Shown here piece by piece: positions 10,066 to 20,399 of a DNA stretch of 64,000 bases. Source of the stretch: Ailurus styani (taxonomy: Eukaryota; Chordata; Mammalia; Carnivora; Ailuridae). The notes below the pieces were generated by a model. The model was given only the letters and a program-made list of their open reading frames with translations. It did no database searches and was not told the origin of the DNA. Numbering within the stretch: position 1 is the first letter of the stretch; each line of letters opens with the position of its first letter. The stretch spans positions 902,865 through 966,864 of the forward strand of contig LNAC01000338.1 in NCBI GenBank assembly GCA_002007465.1, written 5' to 3'. The position numbers and the translations under genes were made by a program.

Positions 10066-11576
10066 CTAACCAAGGTCAGGACCCTGCTTGGGAAAGAAGG
10101 GGACTCTTGACACACAGCCCGGGGACATGAGGGGTGGAGGTTGATCTTGAGTCCCCTGATTCCTCTGAACCCTCAGAGCCGCACCCCTCCTGTTAAAAGC
10201 TAGCGCCTTCCCCCCTTTATCGAGGGGGCCCTGCAGACGCCTCTCTTCTATAAATCATCCCCCTGCCCCACCAACGGGACCCACATCCCCTCCTGCCCGG
10301 TGGGTCTAGGACTAGGTTAAGGCCCAGAATAACCGAGCTGGGAATGCTGGGCCAAATAAGGGACGGATGGACCTGTACCCCAAACAGCAGGAAAACCCAG
10401 CCAGCGTGTACCAAGAAAAGCCAGCTGGGTGTGAGTGGGAGTGGACCCAAGCGTGCTTGGTCAAGGGGTTGCTGTATAAGACCGGATGAGGAAGAGTTTA
10501 TGGATTAGGAAATCCCTCCAAAGTGGTGGAATTCAGGACTTCATACCCTGGCCAGGAGCCCAGGAGAAGGTGCAAGCTTGCTGCTAGCAAGGCTTCTAGA
10601 AAAATGGAAAAGGCGTATAAGAGCTGTGCTGAGTGGGGTCCGAGTGACAATATTGCCTGAAGGATGGGAGAAGATGGGGCTCAAAGGTCGGGGGGTGGGC
10701 ATGCGGGGGTGGGATATGCCACCTAAGGCCAGAAGAGTCACCAAATTATCTCCTGTGGAAAAGCAGAGAACACACCTTTACCAAGGCCAGGAGGAATAGG
10801 CCAGGGACCAGGCCTGGCGTCACTAAGAATCTCAAGTGGCCCCTCCACAGAAGACATCGTCACGGCCCCCTGAACAGCACCGGGGATGGGGGGACCTTGA
10901 ACTGGTATCAGCCATGAGACAACACTGACCCATCAGCTGGGCACAATCCTCCTGTGAGGGGCAGCCGTGAGGCCCTGAGCCCCAAAGAGTTAAAGAGCTG
11001 GTCATAAAATAGGGCGTCCCTGGGAGCAGACTAAATGGCTCACAAACCAGGGAACTACTCAATTTGCACCATCAAAATACTCCGAAGACAGATAATTAGG
11101 ACACAGGGAGCTTCCCCCTCAAATGACACCGTCCCTTCCCTAGTGCTTCCCAGTAATCCTGTCTGGGACCCATGACAACTCCAGAAAACCTATGATCCTA
11201 GAGTGGGGAGGCGGTAAAGATCAGTATTAGAATAACTGTTAAAATTTGAATATAAGGATCTATTCTTTATATGCTACAAGAAATGATACATTATATCAGT
11301 GTTCAAATTCTAAATCACATCACTGCTCTGTGTTTATGTAACAAGATAGCCACGTGTTTAGGGGATACATATGGAAGTATTTAGGAGGAAAGGGGTCTGC
11401 AGGATTTTGACATGTAAATATGGGTTCATCAGTTCAAACAAACATTCCAGTCTGGTGGGGGCGGTGTTGATAGTGGGGGAGGCTGTGCCTAGGAGGGCAG
11501 GGGGTCTCTGGGGAGTCTCAGGCCTTCTGCTTAACTTTACTTTAAAATACAAAGTCTACTTAAAAAAAGAGAGAGA
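10066..11576. other. OAS3-OAS2 intergenic stretch
   Basis: No gene is supported here. Composition and texture between about 10,100 and 11,100 suggest an old LTR-type relic, but I cannot assign a family. The 11,220-11,350 segment is A/T-rich and anonymous. Confidence 0.4.
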
Positions 11577-11775
11577 GGGCGCCTGGGTGGCTCAGTGGGT
11601 TAAAGCCGCTGCCTTCGGCTCAGGTCATGATCCCAGGGTCCTGGGATCGAGGCCCACATCGGGCTCTCTGCACAGCAGGGAGCCTGCTTCCTCCTCTCTC
11701 CTCTCTCTCTGCCTGCCTCTCTGCCTACTTATAATCTCTCTCTCTCTGTGTCAAATGAATAAATTAAAAAAAAAA
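11577..11775 (+). mobile_element. Can-SINE (+), CAGTGGGTTAAAGCC type
   Basis: Full-length copy with head GGGCGCCTGGGTGGCTCAG, the CAGTGGGTTAAAGCC variant, CT-rich segment and A-rich tail. It is flanked on both sides by AAAAAGAGAGAG, consistent with target-site duplication. The high similarity to the family suggests a young insertion. Confidence 0.93.
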
Positions 11776-11792
11776 GAGAGAGAGAGAGAGAT

Positions 11793-11895
11793 GGGGCGCC
11801 TGGGTGGTTCCGTCGGTTAAGCATCTGCCTTCGGCTCAGGTCGTGATCCCAGGGTCCTGGGATCGAGCCCTGAGTCTGGGTCCCGCTCAGCAAAC
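11793..11895 (+). mobile_element. Can-SINE (+), 3' truncated
   Basis: Head GGGGCGCCTGGGTGG and body through GATCGAGCCCTGAG are present, and the CT-rich part and tail are missing. It sits 17 bases after the previous SINE, in its GA-rich flank. Confidence 0.88.
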
Positions 11896-12269
11896 GTGCA
11901 TAATATCTGCAACCTGCACTCAAACGGCAGGATCGTAATAATAATATGTCCATGTGGAGAGAAGAGGAACCAATGTGGTAGATATTCTGGCATAAGGGCG
12001 GAAGGGATTTCTTTGTACTCATCTTGCACATTCTCTCAGGGTTTCAAATTATTTCAAAATAAGATGTTTTAAAAATGATAATAAAGCATGGACTTTGGAA
12101 TCAGGTCATGCGGAGTTAGAGCCTAACCAGACAACCTACGGCCTGTGGGACTTCCCATCTCTCTCCCCGCTTTCCTGTTCTCTAGAAAGGAGCCTGCTGA
12201 CCCCTGAGCAGCCTGCCTCTAGATGTGGCAGGAACAGTCCTAAGGACAAGGAAAGACGCTTACTGGGCA

Positions 12270-12550
12270 GCTGTGGTACTTAAGATTCTCTGGAGAAACA
12301 GAACCAGGGGAACATAGAGATCCAGTTCAGGAATTGGCTCCGGCTGTTGTGAAGGCAAGCAAGTCCAAATTCTGTAGGGGGGAGGCTGGAGACCCAGAAA
12401 GAAGTCGATGTTGCAGCTTGAGTCTGAAGGCCATCTGCTGGTGAATTTCCTTCTTCCTCAGGAGACGGTAGTCTTTTTTCTATTAAGGCCTTCAACTGAT
12501 TGAACGAGACCCACCCTTGTTATGAAAAGTCTACTGCTGTATTCAAAGTC
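12270..12550 (-). mobile_element. Old interspersed repeat (LTR-like)
   Basis: It contains GATTCTCTGGAGAAACAGAA, GGAATTGGCTC and TTCAACTGATTGAACGAG. This is the reverse-complement arrangement of the same family seen at 42265-42450 (GTTGATTTTATGTGTTCCC, then CCAATCAGTTGAAGG). I cannot name the family with certainty. Confidence 0.5.
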
Positions 12551-12661
12551 TACTGATTGAAATGTTCATCTCACCTGGGAAAAGAAAAAAAGAAAAAAAA
12601 AACCTTCACAGATCTTTGGAGTTGGGGAAAGTAAAACTAAGGCAAGTTCCAAAGGTATTTT

Positions 12662-12866
12662 CTTTTTTTTTTTTTTAAGATTTTATTTTTTATTTGAAAG
12701 AAAGAGAGAGTGAGAGAGCACAAGCAGGGGGAGTGGCAGAGGGAGAGGGAGAAGCAAGCTCCCCGTTGAGCAGGGAGCCTGACGCAGGGCTCGGTCCCAG
12801 GGCCCTGACATCACAACCTGAGAAGGAGACAGCTGCTTAACCGACTGAGCCCCCCAGGCGCCCCCC
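12662..12866 (-). mobile_element. Can-SINE (-)
   Basis: It begins with a T-run and AAGATTTTATTTTTTATTTG (reverse complement of the tail) and ends GAGCCCCCCAGGCGCCCC (reverse complement of the head). It is full length in reverse orientation. Confidence 0.93.
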
Positions 12867-13207
12867 AAAGGATTTCATACGCTGAAGGGGACTCACAGCC
12901 TCCTGGAGGCCTTGCCATTGTCAAGCGGAGGTAGTTTTTCCCTCTAGCAAAGCACTAAGGTTAAGGCAGTTGGGGGTTTCCCGGAGGAATGTTATACTCC
13001 CCCTGCCTCCTCAAGTATTTGTCAGGCTGCAGGTTAGAAGGTATTTAATTTTATCTACATTTCCCTCTGCCTTTGTGTCCCATATCACCCAGCAGCAGAA
13101 TCATAACCTGAGTCTAGCTCAGACTTTGCCTTTCTGCGTGTCCCTGAGGAAATCAATCCCCTCTCTGGATCCCTTTCTCCTCCCTGCTCTCATTGACTCG
13201 GACTTCC

Positions 13208-13293
13208 CAGGCCCTGGACTTGATCCCGGGACCCTGGGATCATGACCTGAGCTGAAGGTAGATGCTCAACGACCGAGCCACCCAGGCGCCCCC
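13208..13293 (-). mobile_element. Can-SINE (-), 3' truncated
   Basis: Only the head half is present: TTGATCCCGGGACCCTGGGA through GAGCCACCCAGGCGCCCC. The A-rich tail side is missing. Confidence 0.85.
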
Positions 13294-13310
13294 TTAATTA
13301 TAGGTTGGTT

Positions 13311-13514
13311 TTTTTTTTTAAGATTTTATTTATTTATTTGACACAGAGAGAGAGATCACAAGTAGGCAGAGAGGCAGGCAGAGAGAGAGGAGAGAGGAGG
13401 AAGCAGGCCGCCCGCTGAGCAGAGAGCCTGATGCGGGCCTTGATCCCAGGACCCTGAGACCATGACCTGAGCCAAAGGCAGAGGCATTAACCCACTGAGC
13501 CACCCAGGCGCCCC
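13311..13514 (-). mobile_element. Can-SINE (-) with target-site duplication
   Basis: Full-length reverse copy from the T-run at 13311 to GAGCCACCCAGGCGCCCC. TTAATTATAG lies immediately before it (13294-13303) and again after it (13516-13525). This is a clean target-site duplication, so the insertion is relatively recent. Confidence 0.93.
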
Positions 13515-14105
13515 TTTAATTATAGTTTTAACCTATGCCTGGAATGTGACCTTTGAAGAGTCAGCCTGAGAATTCCCCGTCAGCACTAGTGATGTCATCT
13601 GCAGGATAAATACACTGCCGGCTCAGTCCCTTGGCCCCAAAAAGGGGCCTGAAATGGTCCTTTCTTTTCCTGTTACCAGCTTCTTGCCCCGCCCTCCTTT
13701 CCATAAAAAACCTTCCATCGTGTAACAACTTCTGGAGCTCTTTCTACTTTCTAGGTGGGCTGCTGCCTGATTTACGAAGCACTTAATGAAGCCAATTAGA
13801 TCTTCAAATTTATGCCATTGAATTTTGTTTTTTAACAAGGGAAGGAGGGAAAGAGCCTCGAAAGATGACCTCAATCCCCTGCAAACGGTGATTTGCTTAA
13901 CAACTTCTTAAATAGCATTTGCCAAGTGCCCCCTCCCCATTCTAAGATGAACCCTACGGGACAGCTACCCTTGGTATGCCATTTCACAGATGGGGACGTT
14001 GAGGCACAAATAGAGCAGGTAACGTGCTCAAGGACACGCTAGCATGGATCAAGCCATCCTAAGGGGGCCTCCAGAGTCTGCTTAAGTACAAGTACACATG
14101 GGGAT

Positions 14106-14301
14106 GGGGCGCCTGGGGGGCTCAGTTGGTTAAGCATCCTGCCTTCGGCTCGGGTCATGATTCCAGGGTCCTGGGATCGAGCCCCCTGTCGGGCTCCCTG
14201 CTCAGCGGGGAGCCTGCTTCTCCCTGAGAGAGCTTATGCTCTCTCTCACTCGCTATTTCTCTCTCTGTCAAATAAATAAAATCTAAAAAAAAAAAAAAAA
14301 A
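14106..14301 (+). mobile_element. Can-SINE (+) in the OAS2 promoter region
   Basis: Head GGGGCGCCTGGGGGGCTCAG, CT-rich segment and 18-base A-tail. Its end lies about 90 bases upstream of the first interferon-response element of OAS2 and about 240 bases upstream of the start codon. Confidence 0.93.
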
Positions 14302-14391
14302 GGACACCCAGGGAGGAGCTGACCGCGGGCTGCCCACCCTGCGGGGGTGGGCAGAGATCTCCACCAGGAAGTCAGCTGGGAGCATTCTGTG

Positions 14392-14404
14392 AGTTTCGGT
14401 TTCT
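14392..14404 (+). promoter_or_regulatory. OAS2: ISRE 1 of OAS2
   Basis: AGTTTCGGTTTCT is an exact match to the interferon-stimulated response element core GTTTCNNTTTC bound by ISGF3 (STAT1/STAT2/IRF9) and IRFs. It lies 136 bases upstream of the OAS2 ATG, as expected for an interferon-induced OAS promoter. Confidence 0.85.
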
Positions 14405-14448
14405 AGGCTCTCGCCTGGTGATTTGCAGTTTCCTGGTTCTTGAATGTG

Positions 14449-14462
14449 AGTTTTGGTTTCCC
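14449..14462 (+). promoter_or_regulatory. OAS2: ISRE-like element 2 of OAS2
   Basis: AGTTTTGGTTTCCC keeps the paired TTT/TTTC spacing but has T for C in the first half-site. It is 45 bases after ISRE 1 and 78 bases before the ATG. A weaker half-matching GTTTCCTGGTTC lies between them near 14428. Confidence 0.65.
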
Positions 14463-14539
14463 GGCTGTAAGCAAGGGAGTGGCTCCTTCTCCTCTCCCTT
14501 CCGTCCCGTGAGCCGACACCGCCACCTCCGGCCGGAGCC

Positions 14540-14716
14540 ATGGGGATCTGGGCCTCGAATCTGTACTCCGTGCAGCCTGAGAAGCTGGACGAACTGATCG
14601 AGAACTCCCTGAGGCCCTATGAGGAGTGTCAGAGGCAGATCCATGAGTCGGTGAACGCCATCTGTGCCTTCTTACAGCAAACGGAGCAGATCTTCCCCAC
14701 GATAAGTGTGGTCAAA
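14540..14716 (+). CDS. OAS2: OAS2 exon 1 (start, myristoylation signal)
   Basis: The ATG lies in GAGCCATGG, a good Kozak context with G at +4. It encodes [19 protein letters not shown] and ends ISVVK at GTGAGT. Gly2 with Ser6 fits the N-myristoyl transferase consensus. The rest is the first helices of unit 1. Confidence 0.95.
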
Positions 14717-17700
14717 GTGAGTGGAGGAAGCCTGGGGGTCTAGGCTTCTGGGAGCCTGAGTTTCCATGGCCACCAGAAGGAGGAGTGACGTGGTGCTGAT
14801 TGCCTTTTGGGTGAGAGGCTTTGGGTGCACAAGACATCCTCTTGCCCTCCCCACCCTTGAGGGAGGTTATGGAGCTTGGGTATAGGAGCAGCTCTGCCTT
14901 GACTGCTGTGCGTCCCAGGGCAGGTTGCTTAACCTCTCTGTGCTTCAGTCTCTGAATCTATAAAACGGGAGAGGAAGATAAGCTCAAACTAATGCGGCTT
15001 AAGTATATAATGTTCTTAGTATGGGACCTGGGACATAATTTGTGCTTGATAAATGAGCTGTGATTCCTCACCGTCATTGTTCTATCCTCCCATATTATGG
15101 AGGAGTAAACTGAGGCTGGATGATTTAGTAAAACTACCCAAAGGTCTCTCTGTGGTTTCTCAATGGCAGGAGGGGGTGGCTCTCATCAAGTAGAAATGTT
15201 TGGTGCTAGGGGTACAAATCCCAGGGCTGAGGCTGAAGATTCCGGGGCTTTGCGGGGAGGACAAAGTGCTGGGAAAGTGCTAGAACCCTAGGATGGGAGG
15301 GACTTAGAGGCCCGCTAGCCCCGGAGCCCCACTGCTCTGCACACATGGTGCCTCCGGTCCTCTGCCTCAGGTATGCCCAGCAGCCCTGGCAGTAAAGACA
15401 CCTGATACTTGGTCTTGGCCTTGTATCTCTTGTATCCTTTGGCCTTGGCCCAGATAAGGAAACTGAGGCACAAGGAAGTGACTTAGTAGCTGGAGGCAGA
15501 GCTGGCCTTTTAGCCCAGAGAGTCTGCTTGGTAGCACACACCCTGAAGCACCACCTCTCAATATGTTCACTTTTTCCTAATGAAAATTAAAGATAGGAAA
15601 AGGGCACAGATCTAAGTGTACAGCCCAATGGATTGCCACAAACAACACACCTGTGTCACCTACGCCCAGATGGAGAAAGGAAACCTTCCCGGCCCCAAGA
15701 GCCCCAGGACCCTCGATCCAGTCCCCGGGACCCCCAGCCTTCCCCCAGCCACTCTCCAGACTTCTGACAGCCTAGATCCGTTTGGCTGGGTTTTTTAACT
15801 TTGTGTAATTGTGGGGTGACCAACCGTGGTGGTCTGCCCGGGACTGAGGGGTTTTCTGTGCTAAGACTAGAAATGTCCCGGGAAAACCAGACAGGTTGGT
15901 CGCCAGATAGGAAGGAAACTATGCACGGTGTGGCTTCATTGCGTGGCTTCTTTGAGCTCCTCTGCTTATGAAGGGCATGCTGTCATGTGCACGTGTTTGT
16001 TTATCGCTTCGACTGCGTAGTATCCCCGGGGAGTGAGGGCACCGCATTTGTCCATGCTACTGCTGATGGCCTTTGCACTGCCTCCTGTCGAGGCTCAGAT
16101 GAGAGGGACTGCAATGGGCATCCTCGTTCAGGTCTTTCGGTGCACAAACGACGCCTGCTACTCAATTTTAAGACTCTGATGACACTTGTGGCTTTGGCTG
16201 GATTTGAGAAATACTATGGCCTGCCGGGGCATCCGGGGACCCCAGAGGGTCCAGAGTCTCACATCTGTGTCTCCGTCCCTGGCAGGGTGGTTCCTATGGC
16301 AGGAAAACGATGTTGAGGGGCAACTCCGATGGGACGATTGTCATCTTTGTCAGTGAGCTTGAACAGTTCCAGGATCAGATAAAAAACCAAGAGAAAATCC
16401 TTGGCAAGCTCTGGCAGTGTCTGAGTGCCTGTCAGTTCAACGTGAAGATGCCGGCCAAAATGGAGGTCCAGAGGTTGTCCAGTGGGCTCGCCTTCCAGCT
16501 GTCCACAAAATGGCAGAAGGTCACGTTTGAGGTGCTGCCTGCCTACAACGCTCTGGGTGAGTTGCTCCTGGGTGTGTGGAGGGCACTGGTCTGGAGAGAT
16601 GTGTTGAGAGAGCAAAGCCAAAGAAAGGGGTGTCAGACAGCCATGGGGGTCCTCGAGGCTGGGGATGGGATAGACACCGCGGGTATGTTCCAAAGCCGGG
16701 GACCACATCCCTTCAAGAGAGGGGGGTCCCTCCTGCCCTAGGCTCACTCGCTTCTCTAGAACTTTCCCATCTCCTAACTGACTTTGGAGAGAATGTCATA
16801 GATTCCAGAATCTAGAGCAGAGTTTCTCAAACTATGACATGCACACAAATCACCAGGAAACCTTGTTAAAGTTTAGGCTCTGATTCAGGAGATTGGTGCT
16901 GGGCCACGGACTCTGTATGTCTATCCAAGGCCATGCTGCTGGTGCCGGTCCACACACCACCCCCCAGGGATTTAGGCTAGAATAAATGTTGGTTAGAGGA
17001 AGAGGACAGGGCAAGCATCTGGGAAAAGTTCAGCTGGGCCAGGCATTTGGAGTCTGCCTTCTGACCACATCAACATCAAGCCAACTGGTTGCCCTTCCAT
17101 GGGCAACTGGTTGGACGAATGGATGGTTGGTTGGATGGATGGATGGACTGAAGGATGGATGGATGGATAGATGGAAGGAAGGAAGGAAGGAAGGAAGGAA
17201 GGAAGGAAGGAAGGNATGGACTGAAGGATGGATGGATGGATAGATGCAAGGAAGGAAGGAAGGAAGGAAGGAAGGAAGGAAGAAAGGAAAGGGATGGATG
17301 GATGGATATGATAGACTGGATAGATGAATGGATGGATGGATGGATGGAAGGAAGGAGGGAAGGAAAGGGATGGATGGATGGATATGATAGATTGGATAGA
17401 TGAATGGATGGATGGATAGAAGAAAAGGAAGGAAGGAAGGAAGGAAGGAAGGAAGGAAGGAAGGAAGGAAGGAAAGGGATGGATGGATGGATATGATAGA
17501 TTGGATAGATGAATGGATGGATGGAAGGAAGGAAAGATGGGTGGGTGTATGGATGGAAGGAAGGATGGATATGATTGGACGAATGGATGGATGGAAGGAA
17601 GGATAGATGGATGGATGGTAGCTAGGAAGGAAGGGTAAAGCTCAGTCTAGTGACAGCTTAGTCTCCAGCACAGGTGCATGTAATCACAAACTTAAATGCC

Positions 17701-17838
17701 ACAGCTGAAAGTAAACCCCTCATTAAGCAAACAGGGAAACTGAAGGAAAGGAATGTCCCAGAGACACACATCAGTTACTGACAGAACTAGAAATAAAAGC
17801 CTTCTTCTAAACCCCAAGCCGGCATGCCTTTAAGATGA

Positions 17839-17869
<31 letters not shown>

Positions 17870-20355
17870 CGGTGACTCGCAATCACAGGAAGGCAACCAA
17901 GTTAGAGAAAAGTACACCAGTCTGGACGGTAGGCAGCACTCACTTCTATCCTGGTCCCACCACTTATCCACTTTTGCCAACTCTGAGATCAGACTCAAAA
18001 TGGCTAGTTTAGGGCGCCTGGGTGGCTCAGTGGGTTAAAGCCTCTGCCTTCGGCTCAGGTCATGATCTCAGGGTCCTGGGATCGAGCCCCAAATCGGGCT
18101 CCCTGCTCAGCGGGGAGCCTGCTTCCTCCACTCTCTCTGCCTGCCTCTCTGCCTACTTGTAATCTCTCTCTCTCTCTGTGTCAAATAAATAAATACAATC
18201 TTTTTTTAAAAATGGCTAGTTTACAGGGCCTTTAAGATGATAGGGACCGCCTCAAACAAGGGCTGGGGTCAAGGTGAAGAGACCCGTGTGACTCAGAATT
18301 CAGAGGAAATCGTATATTCTCTCTTGTTCAAAGTATGGTGGCTGGAGACTGAGCCAGAGAGCCCTCTGCTGGGTTCAACCCCAACATGCAAGGATGGCAT
18401 GAAAACGACAAACACGCTCTTCCTCGCACGTGGTATCCAGACGCTGCCACTAGATGGCGCTAGAACTGCACATTCCCAACAGACACCCCTGGGGGAGGGA
18501 CAGGATAAGGATTGCTTTCTGGAAAAAGTAATCTACTGCGGAATTCTTAAATATCTGTGGGAGTGAATGAAAGAAACAAGCTGGCTCCTACTGGCTCCTC
18601 TTGTTTATGTGTTTGTAAAATGTGCTTGTAAACAGTAGAGCTCAACTAGCAAGAGGGGAAATCCTGTTGAAATTCTGTGACCCTATTGCATCCTTCCCCT
18701 CCGTGGCATGTGCTTCTTTACCCCCCACAGCAGTGGTTCTCAGACTTCCCTGGGGATCGGCATCCCCTGAGAAACTTAACAAAAAAAAGAGAGGCCTGAG
18801 CTCTCTCCACTGGGGCGTCAGACCTCCTGCAAAGCTAATCTGGATTTGAGAGCCTCCCGGGCTCATCCTCTGGGTTAGCTGGGCCGCAGAATTCTGATGG
18901 GCTCCCAGTTTGAGAACCACTACCCAGCATCACAGGGTCCGGTTCTGAGGGGAGTGTGCCTGCCCACCGCCTCTAACCCCAGCCTCCAGCGCCCTGCCTT
19001 CCCCTTCCCCGCCTCCGCAGAGTCCCTGTCCCCCTGACTCTGGGACACGGAACATTCACCAGCTGAGCTCCAAAGCAGAATAAACCGTATGCAGTCTGTG
19101 GACCCTATTTTCTTCCAGGTCTATGGCAGCCGTGCCAACCCCATTTGTTCAAGAAGCTATCTTTCCCTCCTCACTCGGAGCTCCCCCTTCCTCATGTATA
19201 ATTGTGTTTTCCATCATTACGTGTCTGTTGACCTTGCCTTGGGCCAGCATGGCGCGGTTTTCACAATGGTCATTTTATTATTGTGGGAGGCACACCTACC
19301 CTCGCCTTTTAGGCGAACACGCCGGGTCCCTGACAGATGAAGCCACCGACGTGCGCTCCTGAACCCCAGCAGACCTTCACTGCGGGCGGGCCCCCCAGAC
19401 ATCACCGGTTCTCCATCTCTCTTCTGCACCAGGCTTGAGCGAGAAGCCCAGCCCCCAGACCTACCGAGAGCTCAGAAGAGCCTTGGACATGACGAAAGCC
19501 CGGCCCGGCGAGTTCTCCGTCTGCTTCGCTGAACTCCAGCAGAGGTTTTTTCACAACTATCCCAGAAAGCTGAAGGATTTGATCCTCTTGGTAAAGCACT
19601 GGTACCAACAGGTAATTCTCAAATTCCACTTCTAGGGCTGTCGTCCGATTCCTTGTCTCTGAGATCATCCATGGCCAGGAAAGTAGGACTCTCTTAAGTA
19701 TAGAGCTCAGTGCATTTTTTTTAAAGAAGATTTCATTTCTTTAGAGAGAGAGGGAGAGCGTGAGGGGGCAGGAGGCAGAGGGGGAGAGAGACTTTCAAGC
19801 AGACTCCCCGCTGAGCACAGTGCTCCATCTCAGGACCCTGAGATCATGAGCTGAGCCGAAATCTAGAGTCAGATGCTTAACTGACTGAGCCACCCAGGTG
19901 CCCCCAGCTCAGTGTATTTTTGTAACCTTTTGAGCAACACCCAGATCAAAATAGGGCACACTTCCTGCATCCCAGCAGCTGCCTCAAGCCCTTTCGCAGT
20001 GAATACTCCCGGCACACAACCACCGTCCTAACGACTGTCACCACCAATCAGTTCTGCTCATTTTTGAACTTGAAATCAGTGGAATGTGCCATCTGCTCCA
20101 CGTGATGTCTAAGGGATCGGTCTCTGTTGTTGCACGTATTGTGGTGTTTTGTTGTCCTGTAGGATTCTGTTGTCTCGGTTTCCCACACTCTTATCCGTTC
20201 TGCTAATGGACATTTGGGTCGTGTCCAAATTGGGGCTGTTACGAATTAGGTTATTGTGGCTATTCCCCTACATGTCTTTTTGTGAGTTGAAGCACTCATT
20301 TCTCTTGGGTAAATATGCAGGAGTGGACGTGCTGGGTCATAAGTTACCTGAATAC

Positions 20356-20399
<44 letters not shown>

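Larger units (their letters stand above)
14717..16285 (+). other. OAS2 intron 1
   Basis: It contains a plus-strand MIR-type fragment at about 14910-15060 (TTGCTTAACCTCTCTGTGCTTC), an old minus-strand L1 split by a palindromic element (15570-16165), and otherwise anonymous sequence. Confidence 0.5.
16557..19432 (+). other. OAS2 intron 2
   Basis: It holds a MER20-like hAT relic (16817-16965), a long GGAT/GGAA array (17117-17632), a CA microsatellite, a young Can-SINE, a CTCF-like motif (18447-18459) and a second MER20-like relic with both ends (18732-18923). Confidence 0.6.

Noticed and set aside
11577..11775. tRNA gene in Can-SINE heads
   Set aside because: The box A/B-like parts are from the tRNA ancestry of the SINE. 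No intact cloverleaf or anticodon arm was seen in any copy.
17117..17632. Possible CRISPR-like array or coding repeat (WMDGW/KEGR)
   Set aside because: Tetranucleotide microsatellite in a vertebrate intron; no unique spacers, no cas genes.
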